A stretch of DNA of 64,000 bases, from assembly GCA_028023455.1 (NCBI GenBank), contig JAQFVV010006272.1, positions 3,761,127 to 3,825,126 on the forward strand, written 5' to 3'. Below are positions 1 through 11,759 of this stretch, piece by piece; position 1 is the stretch's first letter; each line of letters begins with the position of its first letter. Source of the stretch: Epiperipatus broadwayi. Taxonomy: Eukaryota; Onychophora; Udeonychophora; Euonychophora; Peripatidae. A model generated the notes under the pieces. That model was not told the origin of the DNA, made no database searches, and was given only the letters and a program-made list of their open reading frames with translations. Position numbers and translations under genes: made by a program.

Positions 1-1380
1 GATACATATTATAAATTTTTTAGTTATTTGAATATCATTTGATATTTGAATAGTACACTAAACATGGCATGGCTTTAAATATTAGAATTTTTATAAGTAG
101 CTGAAAAGCTTTCAGTATAGAGATTAGCTATCCAATATTAGTTCACAAATCAAATATTTAATTATATTTAACTGGAAAATAAAAAGAATCAAGGAATCTT
201 TTGTTTTTCAAATGACTATTGAGCTTAGTGATGATATGAAAAGCTTTTCTTTCCTGTAATGTAGAGTTATGTACACCTAGAAGTGCCAGCTCATACTATC
301 ACATTATTTTTAGTGGCCATTGTTAATGGCATTGTATATATCTATTTACACCATGTACTTAAATTATCTAAAAATTTTGTGTATCTTATTTCACTTATTA
401 ATCTTAACTCTTGTTTATATGATTTTTATATCTTAGTCTCATTAACAAAAAAGATTTGCTAAAATATAGTTGTGAATTAACAAAGGAAGCTATGGAAAAG
501 AATAAATGTCTTTGAAGTATAAAATAATATCACAATATTGGAAAGTTGTTTCAACAATTAAAAACAAAAGATAGAACTGTATTTGAAAAAAAAAATTAAA
601 TAATAATATAGAACACAAAAAAATTAAAAGTAATTCTATTATTACAATACCCAAATAGCAAACATTTTATAGAAAGTTTTGAGACATACTCAAATCTATG
701 AAAAAAAAAAGTTGTAAGCAACATTGCAATTATTATTGATATTTTAAAAGAATAAAGTAAAGAACTTAAAAACTTGTTGACAAAATTATATTCATATGTC
801 AGAGTGATAAAGATATACCACATAATTGAAAGAATATTGTAGTGATGTTGATATTTTTAAAAGGTGAGATAGAAAATTTTAGACATTGCAGAACAAAAAA
901 AAATTCTTTCAGTTTTATATCATTTGTTTTCCAGAGTTTGAATTCATTACTTATGATTATTCATGATTTTTTAAATATTCAATAGTAAGATTTATTTAAT
1001 TAATCAAGAAAATTGAATTTTCAAAGATTTAAAGAATCATTTTTAACAAAGTTGTAAACAACGAGTCCACTTTATGTATTATTGTCAATTTATTTACTGG
1101 CCAAAGATGGCAATATTTAAAGCAAAAGTAGGTCAGTGGTAGTTAGAAGTTGATAAAGAATGCATTGTAGATATAAAAATACTTTAGAGATCTTAACTTA
1201 CCTTTAAAAGTTAAATTTACTTAATTAATTAAATAAAATGTACTATTAAATATTTAGAAATCACAAATAATCATAATGATTTTAATGCATTCTAAAATTT
1301 CACTGTGAACTAATACTTATGTATCAAAAATGATTTTAGCATGTTATATTTTATCCAAATATTAAAAAAGTTATAAAATG
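1..1380. other. A+T-rich intergenic DNA, no gene recognised
   Basis: No frame here carries a recognisable domain. The stretch lies immediately upstream of an RTE-type LINE fragment on the same strand, so part of it may be that element's eroded 5' half, but no motif confirms this. Homopolymer runs of A and T are common. Confidence 0.5.
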
Positions 1381-1389
1381 AACCAATAA

Positions 1390-2335
1390 ATGTGAGTTTT
1401 TATTAGGTTTTGGATTTGTAGATTATGAAAAGATATGTAATTCTTTAAACATTTCCATTATTATTAATGTTTTGTATCATTAATATACAGACCCATCATA
1501 TTCTAAAAATATTTATAAAAATTTAGAGGTGGCAATAAAAAAATTAACATTGTTATGGATGTAGAACAGAATCATTTTATATCTCTAAAACTTTTTACAG
1601 CAATTTTACAAAACATTTTATGGATTAAAATAGAAAACTAAGGAATAAAAGCAAATTAGGGTCATTTGTTTTATCTAGGTTTTTCAAATGATATGAGTTT
1701 CTTTTCTTTTTTTTTTTTTTTTTTTTTTTTTGCAAATAGGATTTCAGAGTTTTGACAAATACTATAAGAGTTAGCAAGAAAGTAGGACTAAAGAAATGCT
1801 AAAAAAATTAAAATAATGTTCAATGACATTTTTTTTTACAGAATGAAACAAATATTGATAGTTTTGAATTAAAAGATATTAACTATAAATTCCTTGTTCA
1901 GATTATTAATACAGATAAAAATATAATGGCCAAAATTGAGCAAAGAACTGAGAGTGCTTTGAAAGAAATATTTTAATATTAAAAGGAAATATGCCTGTGT
2001 TCAAAAAGTTTTTAATAAATGCATTTTACCAGTTCTTGCATAGGATCTGACATTTATATACTTAACAAAAGAGCAATAAAGACAATACAATAAAATATAG
2101 AGAGAGATATTTTGAGAATGTCAAGAAGAGATCAAAAATAAAATATGTATCTGAGAAGATAAATATGTATAATTGGCATTATTGAAAGAATTAAAAAATT
2201 GAAATAGTGCTGTAATAAAAATATGATATCAAAGGAGATCCAAGATTTATTAAAAAATATCTAGAAAAAGGCTACATGTGAGGAGATAGATGAGATAAAG
2301 AAGTTTTCTGGATTAGAGAAACTGGAATAAATTTG
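1390..2335 (+). mobile_element. RTE-type LINE remnant (reverse transcriptase to C-terminus)
   Basis: Decayed non-LTR retrotransposon. Around 1406-1435 the frame reads GFGFVDYEKICNSLNI, matching the RTE-clade 'lcLAFvDYEKAFDSi' segment of the reverse transcriptase palm. It is followed near 1490-1530 by a piece corresponding to the 'gidp.Yi.ll.niYenat' segment. Further on, around 1880-1960, INTDKNIMAKIEQRTESAL matches the 'itsD..i..EI..Ri..A' segment, and RAIKTIQ then ERDILRMSRRDQ (about 2070-2140) match the C-terminal 'kkiq.iqr.meRdiLrms' block. Stops and frameshifts are frequent, and a run of T (about 1707-1731) lies inside it. The order of blocks matches the family, so the call is firm at clade level, but the copy cannot make protein. 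The 5' endonuclease half was not found. Confidence 0.75.
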
Positions 2336-2574
2336 GAGAGGTCTCCATTTTGCAATGAATCAATAATAACTGATGTGATGATGATAATGATAACTATTAT
2401 CCAAAATAAATTTGCATTTTTATATTAATTTTTGGTCCCTTGCAATTTGACCAGTGATAGAGTGGCCACTATGAACTTAAAAATCCAGAACATATTTATA
2501 GCTGAATAATATCTATAATATTTAAATATATGTATATTCTCTATACTAGACTTAATGTAATTATAAGAGACTTG

Positions 2575-3160
2575 AACATGAACTTTCAAGCTCTTTACAT
2601 CTATCCAATCTATCTTATACAACTGATATACATGATTACATACATGTGAAGAAGATAAATGATCTCCAATATACATATTTAGTGCTGAACTAGCATTCAT
2701 CAGTTGATCAAGATTACCATCTTCCAGACATATATACAATCAATGCTCAGTTTATATTAAGTTAGCAAATCTTTAAACTTTAATGGACAAGCAGCCTGTA
2801 TTCTGCTCATACCTCTTCTGTATAATTAAATGAACATATGAAGGTCCTGTGTGTGAGGGATCAGATTGATTTAAGGTCAACATGGGTATGATAATAATAT
2901 TGGCATCAACAAAGGCTTTGAGCATTCCATCCTGAGATTTTCAGAGTGAAGAAGCTTATCCATTAAAGTTTAAAGATTCACTCTTAATATAAACTGAGAA
3001 CTGATTGTATATATGTGTGGGAGATGGTGATTTGGACCAACTGTTGAGTGCTGGTTCAACATGAAACATGTATATTGGAGATCATCTATCTTTTTCACAC
3101 ACACATGGTCATGTGTATCTGTTTTATAAGATAGATTGGATAAATGTAGGGAGGTTTAAA
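2575..3160. repeat. Inverted pair of a dispersed repeat
   Basis: A left arm (about 2575-2790) reappears as its reverse complement at about 2940-3155. Shared landmarks are GATCTCCAATATACAT on the left against ATGTATATTGGAGATC on the right, and ATCCAATCTATCTTATA against TATAAGATAGATTGGAT. The arms are roughly 80-85% alike with small indels, separated by about 150 bp. A third copy of the unit lies at about 4330-4605. The unit has no coding potential. It could be a foldback DNA transposon or two independent insertions in opposite orientation. Confidence 0.7.
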
Positions 3161-3188
3161 GTTTGAGTTCAAATATTTTATATATATA

Positions 3189-3458
3189 TATGTCAACAGA
3201 TGGTGTTCTACCAAAAACACCGTCAAGCGTATTTCGTTTACATAAACGTCAGAGAATGCATTCACTATCTCTAACTTTAATTCCACTTTCAGATCATGAT
3301 TTCAAGCTATTTGCTGTCTTTCACTGATGATAGCAAATAGCTTGAAATCATGATCTGAAAGTGGAATTAAAGTTAGAGATAGTGAATGCATTCTCTGACG
3401 TTTATGTAAACGAAATACGCTTGACGGTGTTTTTGGTAGAACGCCATCTGTTGACATA
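3189..3458. repeat. Near-perfect 127-bp-arm palindrome
   Basis: Left arm 3189-3315 is the reverse complement of right arm 3332-3458 with a single mismatch that I can find (t/c inside the GATGGTG/CGCCATC segment). The loop is only 16 nt (3316-3331). Each arm begins TATGTCAACAGATGG and ends TTCAAGCTATTTGCT at the loop. The outer flanks are (TA)n on the left and, about 40 bp beyond the right arm, (TA)n again. Such identity between arms is exceptional in a region where other repeats have diverged 15-30%, so the structure is either recent or maintained by gene conversion. It could also be a foldback artefact of library preparation or assembly. Confidence 0.9.
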
Positions 3459-3459
3459 A

Positions 3460-4330
3460 ATACAAGCGTTAACAAGTTTTTAACTTGATTTTGTTTTTCA
3501 TATATATATATCAGGTAAATGTTGCATGATTTTCCATGCAATCAACTATGCAGATTACTTATTACCAGTTTCATTTGACAAATTCAAATTTATAACCCAG
3601 TTTGTTATAATTTTACAAATGCTTCAAGTATATTAAGGTTACACTCTCTTTTGCATGGATACCAGAAAAAAATAAGAATAATGGAAAATAAAATATTTGT
3701 CTTATCCAGTCAATATATGAAATTGAATTGGTAAATTTGATTTTAAGTATAGCTTATATTTATGCTATTTAATTTTAAGCCTTCTGAACAAAATGCTTAA
3801 AGCACATAAAGTGGCTATACTAATTTAAATAATTTTAAAACAAATTTAGCTTATTCATGCCTTTATTTAACAAGTATAGTAACTAATACACCCACCTACT
3901 TGATAATGATGTGGCAAATATGTACAGTTAGAATTTCAAAATTTTTCATAAGGTAGATAAAGATTTCTAAACAAACATATTTCTGTAAAAACATCTCATA
4001 TTCAATCTACATATCTCAGTTATTGGACATATTTGTCATCTAATTAGTCTTAGCTGGGAAGTAAAAGTTCCAAAATGATCTAAACTAAGATGATAACAAA
4101 AATGTATTAGTCATAAAATACAAATATTGCATGTATGCAATGCATAATGTAATTAACATAATACAGAATTCACCAGAGGACAGCCACACCTATCATTGCT
4201 AATTATTCAAGTCAATATTTATTAAATGCATTTCAACACTTCCACTTTAATAGGAAGTTAAAATCAAAATATTAATGCAGTAATTACAAAATTATATGTT
4301 ATATATAGGGTATATGAGCACAGATTTTCA
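3460..4330. other. A+T-rich spacer, no gene recognised
   Basis: Only short A+T-rich frames with no domain signature were seen between the palindrome and the next dispersed repeat. Confidence 0.5.
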
Positions 4331-4605
4331 CACACTCCACCACTCTATCTCATAACACTGATACACTTGATCACATATATGTTGAAAAGATAAATAATCA
4401 CCAATATACGTATTTCATGCTAAACCAGCAATCATCAGTTGGTCCAGATTACCATCTCTACACATATATGCTTTAAGTGCTCAGATATATATTAAGATAG
4501 TTAATCCTCATACTTTAACGGACAGGCTTCAATCTATTCCACATTCCAACTCTTCAACCGTCCATCCAATTGAAAATCTGATAATGAAATGCTCAAAGGC
4601 CACCC
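4330..4605 (+). repeat. Third copy of the 2.6-3.2 kb dispersed repeat
   Basis: Shares with the 2575-2790 copy, in the same order, CACTGATACA-like and GATCACATA-like segments, CACCAATATAC, CATCAGTTGGTCCAGATTAC and a CTTTAACGGACAGGCTTCA-like segment. Divergence is about 20%. A shorter, poorer match lies near 38260-38350 (GATGAATGATTCTTGAGATAC followed by CATGCTGAATCAGCAAT). This is a family of non-coding dispersed repeats of about 280 bp. No tRNA promoter boxes are evident. Confidence 0.65.
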
Positions 4606-4849
4606 TGAGGTTATAAATAAAAATTCATTATACATATCACATTAAATTATTTTCAATTACATTTCAATTCTTTTTTAATATTAGTAGTAAAACAATTGCA
4701 AAGCATATCTATCTATAATAATAAATTTTTGATTACATATTTTTACAGCCTAATAATGGATGATTTGATTAAAAATGAATTACTTCTTTTTTTAATATTA
4801 AAAGTATTTGTTTCTCTTAACAATTGAATAGGTACTTTTAATTCTATTT

Positions 4850-6130
4850 TAGATATACATCCACTAATATTAATTTTTCCATCAACTAACTTTTTTAACA
4901 TTATCATGATTTAAGTATTGTTCTGGCATTTATTATTGATTGAATACTGTATTAATCTAAAATATCTTTTTTCCAAATTATCAACTCTACATTTAATGTA
5001 AACTAAATCCAGATTCCATATTATAGAAACATATTCTAACATAGGATAATAAGAGAACAGAATAACATTATTTGTAATACATTTTGTACAAGCATTAGAT
5101 GTAAATTGCTTAGAAAACAGAATCTTTATATGTAATATAAATTTATACAATCCTCTAGTGGTATTTGTTTTGCTTATATTTATCTTCATATTATTAAATT
5201 TACACTAATCATTAAAATGTTCAATATCATTTTGGAATTTGATATGATTCTCATAAATATCCATTCTTTTAAATAATTTGCAATCATCTGTATATGTATC
5301 ATGCTTTCTTTAATGGTTTGATCAATATCACACATAAAGTTATTAAAATATAATGGAGACATTATCCACCTTGTGGCAACCCTATCATATTTTTGAAATA
5401 AATTGACAGTTTTGTTTATACATACAAAATGACTTTCTTTATCAAATAATTTTTAAATCATGCAACTAAATGAGAACTAAATTTCACCATTTAAAGTTTA
5501 TAAATTAATCTATTATGAGGCACTCAATTAACTGTGACCTGTCAAAATAGACAATTGTGAAAAATCATGTGTAATATTATCAGATATCACCATTAAATTA
5601 ATAACAACAGATTTGTCTGGTAAAAACTTATGCTGAAAATCAGGCAATACTTTAACCACATCTGTTATGATATTATTATAAATATATTTCTTATAAATTC
5701 TATCAAAAGGTGACATACTAGAAATAGGCCTATAGTTGCTAAGATCACATTTATTTCTTTTTTTGGTATATAGGTATAATCTTAGCTATTTTTAAAATTT
5801 CAGAAATAATACATTTATTAATAGATAAGTTGATTATATACTTTAAAGAAGCTGCCAAACAGTCAGAATAACTCTTAATAATAAAGTTAGAAATCTCATC
5901 ACAACCCATAGAAAATTTTGACTTAAGTTTATGAATTGCATTAATTATTTCAGTAATATGTATTTTATTAACATATACATTCTAACAAATTACATTATCA
6001 AAGTTGACATGAGACAAAGCATTATCAGATGTATTTGAATAGGTATTTGAAAAATAATGACTTAAATCATTCAAAGAAGACTGATAATTATTTCTCCAAA
6101 TTATATATCATCAACAATTCTTACATTTTT
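4850..6130 (-). mobile_element. CR1/Jockey-like LINE remnant (reverse transcriptase)
   Basis: Read on the minus strand, blocks occur in family order. INAIHKLKSKFSMGCDEIS (about 5945-5885) matches 'i..Lk..ks.G.DgIs' before RT motif 1. KIAKIIPIY then CDLSNYRPIS (about 5810-5720) carries the diagnostic SNYRPIS. LPDFQHKFLPDKSVVINLM (about 5670-5595) matches 'l...QfGFr.g.St..al'. Further on, DDCKLFKR (about 5285) occupies the catalytic 'YADD' position and NNMKINISKT (about 5200) is motif D/E. The last block, YYPMLEYVSIIWN then KRYFRLIQ (about 5060-4950), matches 'y..LRP.LEY.s.vWnP...'. Several stops and frameshifts break it. There is no ORF1 or endonuclease upstream, so it is 5'-truncated, as is usual for this group. 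CR1 versus Jockey cannot be settled by eye. Confidence 0.82.
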
Positions 6131-6624
6131 TAATACAATTCCAAAGCAGCTGAGGATTCTATTTAAAAAAATTTCAATATTCTTTGGGTTGGAAAGAATA
6201 AGTGGATTCATTTTATTCTTTCATAAATACTATATCTCATGTTGGGAATGAAAGTATTCATTTATTATTAACACTCGTAAAAAGCGCATAGACAATAGCT
6301 TGACAGGCTGATTTTAAATGTATTAAATTATAATTATAATCTCTCTTCATAATAAACTTAGCATAACTATGCAATAGACAAATTACTTGTATAACTCATT
6401 ATCATTAGATATTTTATATAATCTATTGAAGCTGTAAATATGTTTTTACATTTTTGTGCTTTGTCTGTTACTAATTATATAACTACTAACACAGTTTTGA
6501 ACCCAACTTATATGTAATTAGCACCAATATTTAGCAATAAGTGATAGCATATGGATCTTTACTAAATTTAAATATTTTATGGAAAATTAATTATGAAAAA
6601 AAACATTTATTTTTCTTTTATAAT

Positions 6625-6760
6625 TTATCAAGAAATTTTTTTTTCCTCATGTGTCATAGCATCAGCCGGGAAGCGAACCTGCTAACCCGGGACAACTGCT
6701 TGTAAAGCAACTGTTGATGACCTCTCAACCACCAATGCTTGACAATTATCAAGAAATTTT
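6625..6760 (-). mobile_element. Retroposed tRNA-like element with 15-bp target-site duplication
   Basis: The 15-mer TTATCAAGAAATTTT occurs perfectly at 6625-6639 and 6746-6760, bracketing a 106-bp insert (6640-6745). Read on the minus strand, the insert begins TTGTCAA, contains a tRNA-like body, then a short trailer (ATGACACATGAGG) and an oligo-A tail of about eight residues next to the duplication. This is the structure expected of target-primed reverse transcription by a LINE. The short length suggests a tRNA retropseudogene or a very short SINE. Confidence 0.88.
6658..6738 (-). pseudogene. tRNA-like body inside the retroposon
   Basis: The ends GCATTGG and CTGATGC pair over seven positions with G-U wobbles, giving an acceptor stem. 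Box A reads TGGTTGAGAGG and box B GGTTCGCTTCC. The anticodon loop reads TTTACAA within GTTGC/GCAGT, giving anticodon UAC (valine type) if the alignment is right. The body is 81 nt: the T-arm region holds CCGGG and CCCGG separated by 14 nt instead of 7, as if eight bases were inserted. That, plus the missing discriminator and CCA context, argues against a functional tRNA. Confidence 0.7.
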
Positions 6761-7001
6761 AAGTTCTTTTACATATTTAATTCATGTCTGTATATATATG
6801 TAGGATAGATAAATAATCTTATATATTGTAAATAAAAAATTTTATAATTTATATAAAATAAAATCAACATTTAAGTCACACAATGCAATCAGTAGATCTT
6901 GAGATTTTGGTGAGTCATTATATCATTCTAAAAAAATGTGTAACATGTTATAAATACCAAAGATTCCTTAATTAAATTTTTACTTTGCTAATTGATCAGT
7001 C

Positions 7002-7096
7002 TTTCCATACTATATATGGAAATATAGGTCAATTTAGTTAAATTTCACTTGGTTATTAATTGGTTTTTCCATACCATATATGGAAATGTAGGTCAA
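7002..7096. repeat. Two-copy direct repeat with an internal palindrome
   Basis: A segment beginning TTTCCATACTATATATGGAAA at 7002 recurs at 7066 (64-bp period) as TTTCCATACCATATATGGAAA, each followed by TAGGTCAA after a few bases. Each core is close to a perfect palindrome. This may be a local tandem duplication. Confidence 0.7.
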
Positions 7097-7099
7097 GTT

Positions 7100-8547
7100 A
7101 AAATATAACCAAGTATACTGAATTTGAAACAATGGCTGGCCAGAATTTGATCAGATTAAAATCTAAACAAAAATGTAATGGTAACAAAACATCCTGTTTC
7201 TAGAGATGTGCAAAATGGATAAATATCTTGCCTCAATGCAACATTCTTTAAATATTCACATTATGTATAAATAGCTACATTTTTGACCATCATGAAATAT
7301 TTGTTCTAAGCCATATCAGAATGCTAACATATTTCACATTAGTTTATTTTGTAAAATAAATAATGTCGGAATAAAGGAGAAGACTATTTACTTTCCAATA
7401 CATCTGGGAATCTCATCTCCTATTCATTATGCCAAAGCTTGAAACATTTGGGCCGAATATGTGTACTATTCAAAGAAGATGCTTGCCTGTAAGTGAACTT
7501 TAAATCTCTTCTGATGCCTGTTTCCATTCAAACCAGTCTCTGATCATGATCCGCCAATTACCTGCATTGTGTCTGCATTTTGGCCAAGATAAAACATCTA
7601 CATTGCTTTCAACTAGTGAACTCTTATTCAATATAACTTTTATTTAAAATTATATTTAATCCTTTTCCTTTATTTTAATTCTTTAAATATCTTTTGTAAA
7701 ATGTTAAATAATGTCTATACAATTTATTCTAATACTGTATTAAGTTCTTAAATTTTGATGCTGCAATTTAAATTAAATTTTATTTTTTCTTAGTTTGTAT
7801 TTTGATTTATTCTTAATATGCCAAGTCAGTATTAGTATCCAACCCAGCAAGTAAATTTAAACTTCACTGCTCATAGTTTCTCCTGTTAAATAGTTGGAGA
7901 TGTAAATTTTCTTTAAGGTTAATTATTATAAACTAACTTGGTTTTATACCGATTATTTTACTTACTTTTAAATGGCAGGTAATGCTTTAATGCCTGTACT
8001 TAGCTATCCTCATTAATTATAAAGTAAATCCTTACTTAATCAGTGAAATATGTTTTACCAATTTATTTAATTAAATCTCACCAGAAGTGAATATAATATT
8101 TAATGTATCATTTGCTTCTGAGTGATTTATGATTTTATTTTGTAAATTAATATGTTAAGTTATACACGCATGGATTCCTTATAGAAATGTCAGAAGATAT
8201 TTTAGAAGTGTGGGAGAAAACAATCTATCTCCTTTAGTCTTTATATGCTGACCCATTTTTACATTTTCTTAGGCATTAGTTAATTGCTTGTGGGTGGTTT
8301 GTGTTAGGCATTTCATTATGCCAGTAGCATATTATTTTATACAAGTATTAGTTTATTGTTACTATTAGTGGTACAAACTATTTATATATTGTAGGCATTA
8401 TTGGAATATTATTACAATCATTTAATTCATTGATTTTCTTGCTTTATCATGCACCATGGGATCTTCAGCATGCCAGGACTCAATCCTCATTATCCTTCAC
8501 AAAGTAGATGCTTTTCCTACTAGATATCTCTTTGAGGCACTTCTAAT

Positions 8548-8585
<38 letters not shown>

Positions 8586-9790
8586 AAAATATGGATAAAC
8601 CATTACAACATGCTAGCTCATGCCATTATTTCTTAGATATATATTCTTGACCATCATGCAGACATATTCACACTCTTATGCCACTATTCTTCAGAGCTAT
8701 GTTATTAACTATTGTACTGGCATAGTCTCACTCTTGTGTAAATATGCCAAACCACCTAGAGTGTCTTAAATGACCTTCATATATATGATTGTAAATTATA
8801 ATGTAATACCACCTTTATTATTGTTAATTTATTTATACACTTGCAATGCTATCTGTAAGCCATAACTATATGCTTTTTGCCAGCCATTCTATTTAATTCT
8901 CTAGCTCAGATTATATAATTGCAGCTTATTTTAGGCTGAGCCATCTTACTCCTGCCCATTTGAGCCATCTCCCAAATCTAAGAGAAATGAAATCACACAC
9001 ACTCTTAAAATCACACATCATAAACTCTTACTTATATGTATAATGTTATAATAAAATCCATTAGTGTGAATTTGTAATATTTTAAATGAGGATTAAGCTA
9101 CACTGTATTATTGATTATCAAATTAATTTATTCCATAGCCTTGGCATATTAACTGTACCAACCAATTTTACATTTATATATTAACTGCACAAGCCAAAAT
9201 TTATATATTAATTGAACAAGTTATGTATTAAACCAAATATTTACTCACTTATGTAACTTCTAAATGACCTATTTAAGTAATCCAGATGCATGATTGCAAA
9301 TCAAATCTTCAGCAAATTTGTAATAAGAAGTGTATAGACATTCTACATATATATTTCATTTCATTTATTAAACTCCCATTTAATCATATAATGAATTTAT
9401 GTTATCATTTCTCTATATTATCGTACTTGTCATTCATTGCCTGAATCTCTAGTCTTAATTATTTGATTAAGTTATATTATTCCTTACCTGAATGAAATTT
9501 TCTTTTGTATTATTAATTAACTTCTCTTCTATTCAATGTTGCCTTGAATATTATTATGGCTCTGATTATTAATTAATATTAAGCAATAGTCTGTACCATT
9601 CTTTGAATGTTATATTTCATAGAAATTATTAGTCAATCACTTGAATATATTATTGATTTCCAAGTCTCTGTGCTCACCCTGTTCTCATTGCTGGGACCAG
9701 AATCAATGGAAAACTTATAGTATCATCAAAAGCTTTGCTCATATAGTCATAGACCTTGGAACACAGGCAAATAGGTTAATGTTTAGTATT
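7100..9790. other. Intergenic DNA, no gene recognised; (TA)n at 8550-8582
   Basis: Base composition is somewhat less extreme here, but no conserved domain, tRNA or transposon motif could be read. Open frames are short and without pattern. A perfect (TA)16-17 microsatellite occupies about 8550-8582. Confidence 0.45.
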
Positions 9791-10606
9791 GTTCATGATT
9801 TATGGATCTTGCACATGCTAGATTGATGTACTTTTGCTTGGATTCTCAGTCTTGTTGAATGAACATACGATTTTGACTGGTATACTATGATATTTATGTT
9901 TTCTGTTGAAATTTCTTTATAATTCTTTAAAGAACCATTTAGAATATTTATTATTGTTTTTTTGAAAGAATCTAACATGGAAATACTGTTCCAAACATTT
10001 TTTTTAAATACCAATAAATTTATTAGCAGCCATATTTAGATCATTTTCTGTATAAATTACATTCCAGTCAAAACCTCTCAAAATTTATATAAAGTACAAT
10101 AATAATCATGTTTATAATCTCTAAAATTAGTTTTAATAAATATTACAGGTTCTTAAATGCCATCTATTATAATATCTAATAATAGATTGTGTGAATCAGG
10201 ACATATTAAAACCTGATTAGGCAGCTGATACTTCAAATTATTTTAGTACTAAAAACAAGAGCTAATACTTTTCCCTTGAAATTGATAATGTTATTATGCT
10301 GTATTAGTTTAATTAAATTAGCAAAGTTTTTAGTTGTGTAAAGCATAAAAACATCATCCACATCATTTATGTTACATAAATAATAATCTGGTGCATTAAT
10401 ATCACCTGTTAAAACAATGTCATCTTTGTAATTTAGGAGAAACTCTTCAATCATTGTCAAATGTTCATCTAACTCACAATAAAACAAAGTAAGTTATAAA
10501 TATATCATACCTACTAATATTTTCCATATATAACATTTCCACATGCTTTATATATTTTGATAACAACCATGGAAATTGCATACTGTCTATGACACATGTA
10601 TATTAT

Positions 10607-10887
10607 ATCTATGATCAAATATGTTTATATCAACAATTGTGTCATTATCTGTTATTTCAATTGTATACTTTCTATCATACATATATATATGTGAATATGA
10701 GATTTTCACAGGTTGCATATATAAAAGGCATATTTTGTGGCTTCATCCATGTTAAAAAATTTAAATATTGATATACCGATGTTTTGACTTGATTACACAA
10801 GTCATCCACATTAACATGGATGAACCCACAATATATATATGATCAAATATACTTATATCATCAATTGCTTCATTTAATTAAGTCTCT
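10607..10887. mobile_element. Penelope-end-like fragment inserted in the LINE endonuclease
   Basis: About 39 bp at 10607-10646 (TATGATCAAATATGTTTATA...) are repeated at 10848-10887 (TATGATCAAATATACTTATA...) with a few mismatches, flanking about 200 bp. The insert holds GGTTGCATATATAAAAGGCA and TTCATCCATGTTAAAAAATT, which recur at both ends of the Penelope-like element at 30.66 and 33.07 kb. A 21-bp inverted pair (TTGTGGCTTCATCCATGTTAA and its partner at about 10820-10842) and the hairpin GACTTG...CAAGTC lie inside. The repeat length is long for an ordinary target-site duplication but possible for Penelope-like elements, whose duplications vary. Confidence 0.6.
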
Positions 10888-11759
10888 GTTAAAATAAAAT
10901 ATAAATATATAATGGTAATTCATTTTTAAAATCTATTATTTTGGTTCTAAGTCCATTTACATTTTGATAATAGCAATTTAGTGATTGCTATGTATCACAT
11001 ATAGACTTATTATAAATTGTCTTTTATATATTTATATTTTGCCTGTCTATAATATTTCCATTAACAATATAATTCTCCAGAATATCCTCATTTACTTTCT
11101 CAACTTTACTTAGTTTTCTGAAGAAAGGCAATATAACAGCATTTTCTGTCCATAAGTTCATGTCATTCATTTTATCACTAGAAATTTCAGGACAGAGACA
11201 TAAAATGATGCATATTTTGGATTACTAATTAAAATTCAATGCCACACTGCTGAAACATTTAGTTCATGTTCTAAGTACTTTTAATTTTCTCTGCTGAAGT
11301 TGGTGAAAAAAATCTCATTATAAAATTTTTTTTAATGAACTTATAGGTTTAACTGCTTTTAATGAATGATTAAAATTAATATTAATCACTGATGGTTTTT
11401 TTTGCTTTAACATAGTTCTATTTATTTTTATAAGATACATTAATAAAATCTTCACAATTAAAATTTTTAGAATTAATCAATTTCTCATTTATATTTTTTT
11501 TCACATTTATATTATTTAGGTACTTGTGAGTTTTCAGGTATGCCAAGATGACATCTTCTATTTTTAATAAATCTACAATATCTAGGGCCTATAACCTACC
11601 AAAGATGAATTAGTTTTTAAATTAAAATAAATCGATTGTTAAATTTTAAAAAAATAAATAAATTTCATTAAGAAGCTTTATTTCAGTTTTATACCTATAT
11701 TACAATGTGAGAAGTGATGAGAGACTGTTAATGTTGTTATACTTTGACTCAATTCAGCA

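Noticed and set aside
2425-2739. 104-codon minus-strand frame as a gene
   Set aside because: It overlaps one arm of a dispersed non-coding repeat whose other copies do not keep the frame.
3316-3350. CTGATGA followed by GAAA at the loop of the 127-bp palindrome, as in a hammerhead ribozyme
   Set aside because: Stem II would be only three pairs with a U/U closing mismatch and stem I does not pair. At this composition CTGATGA is expected a few times per window, so this is probably chance.
3095-3541. 63- and 79-codon frames over the 3.2-3.5 kb palindrome
   Set aside because: Both are readings of the two arms of one inverted repeat, with no domain.
6658-6738. Functional tRNA gene
   Set aside because: Enlarged T-arm region, many wobble pairs, and an obvious retroposon context with a target-site duplication and A-tail.
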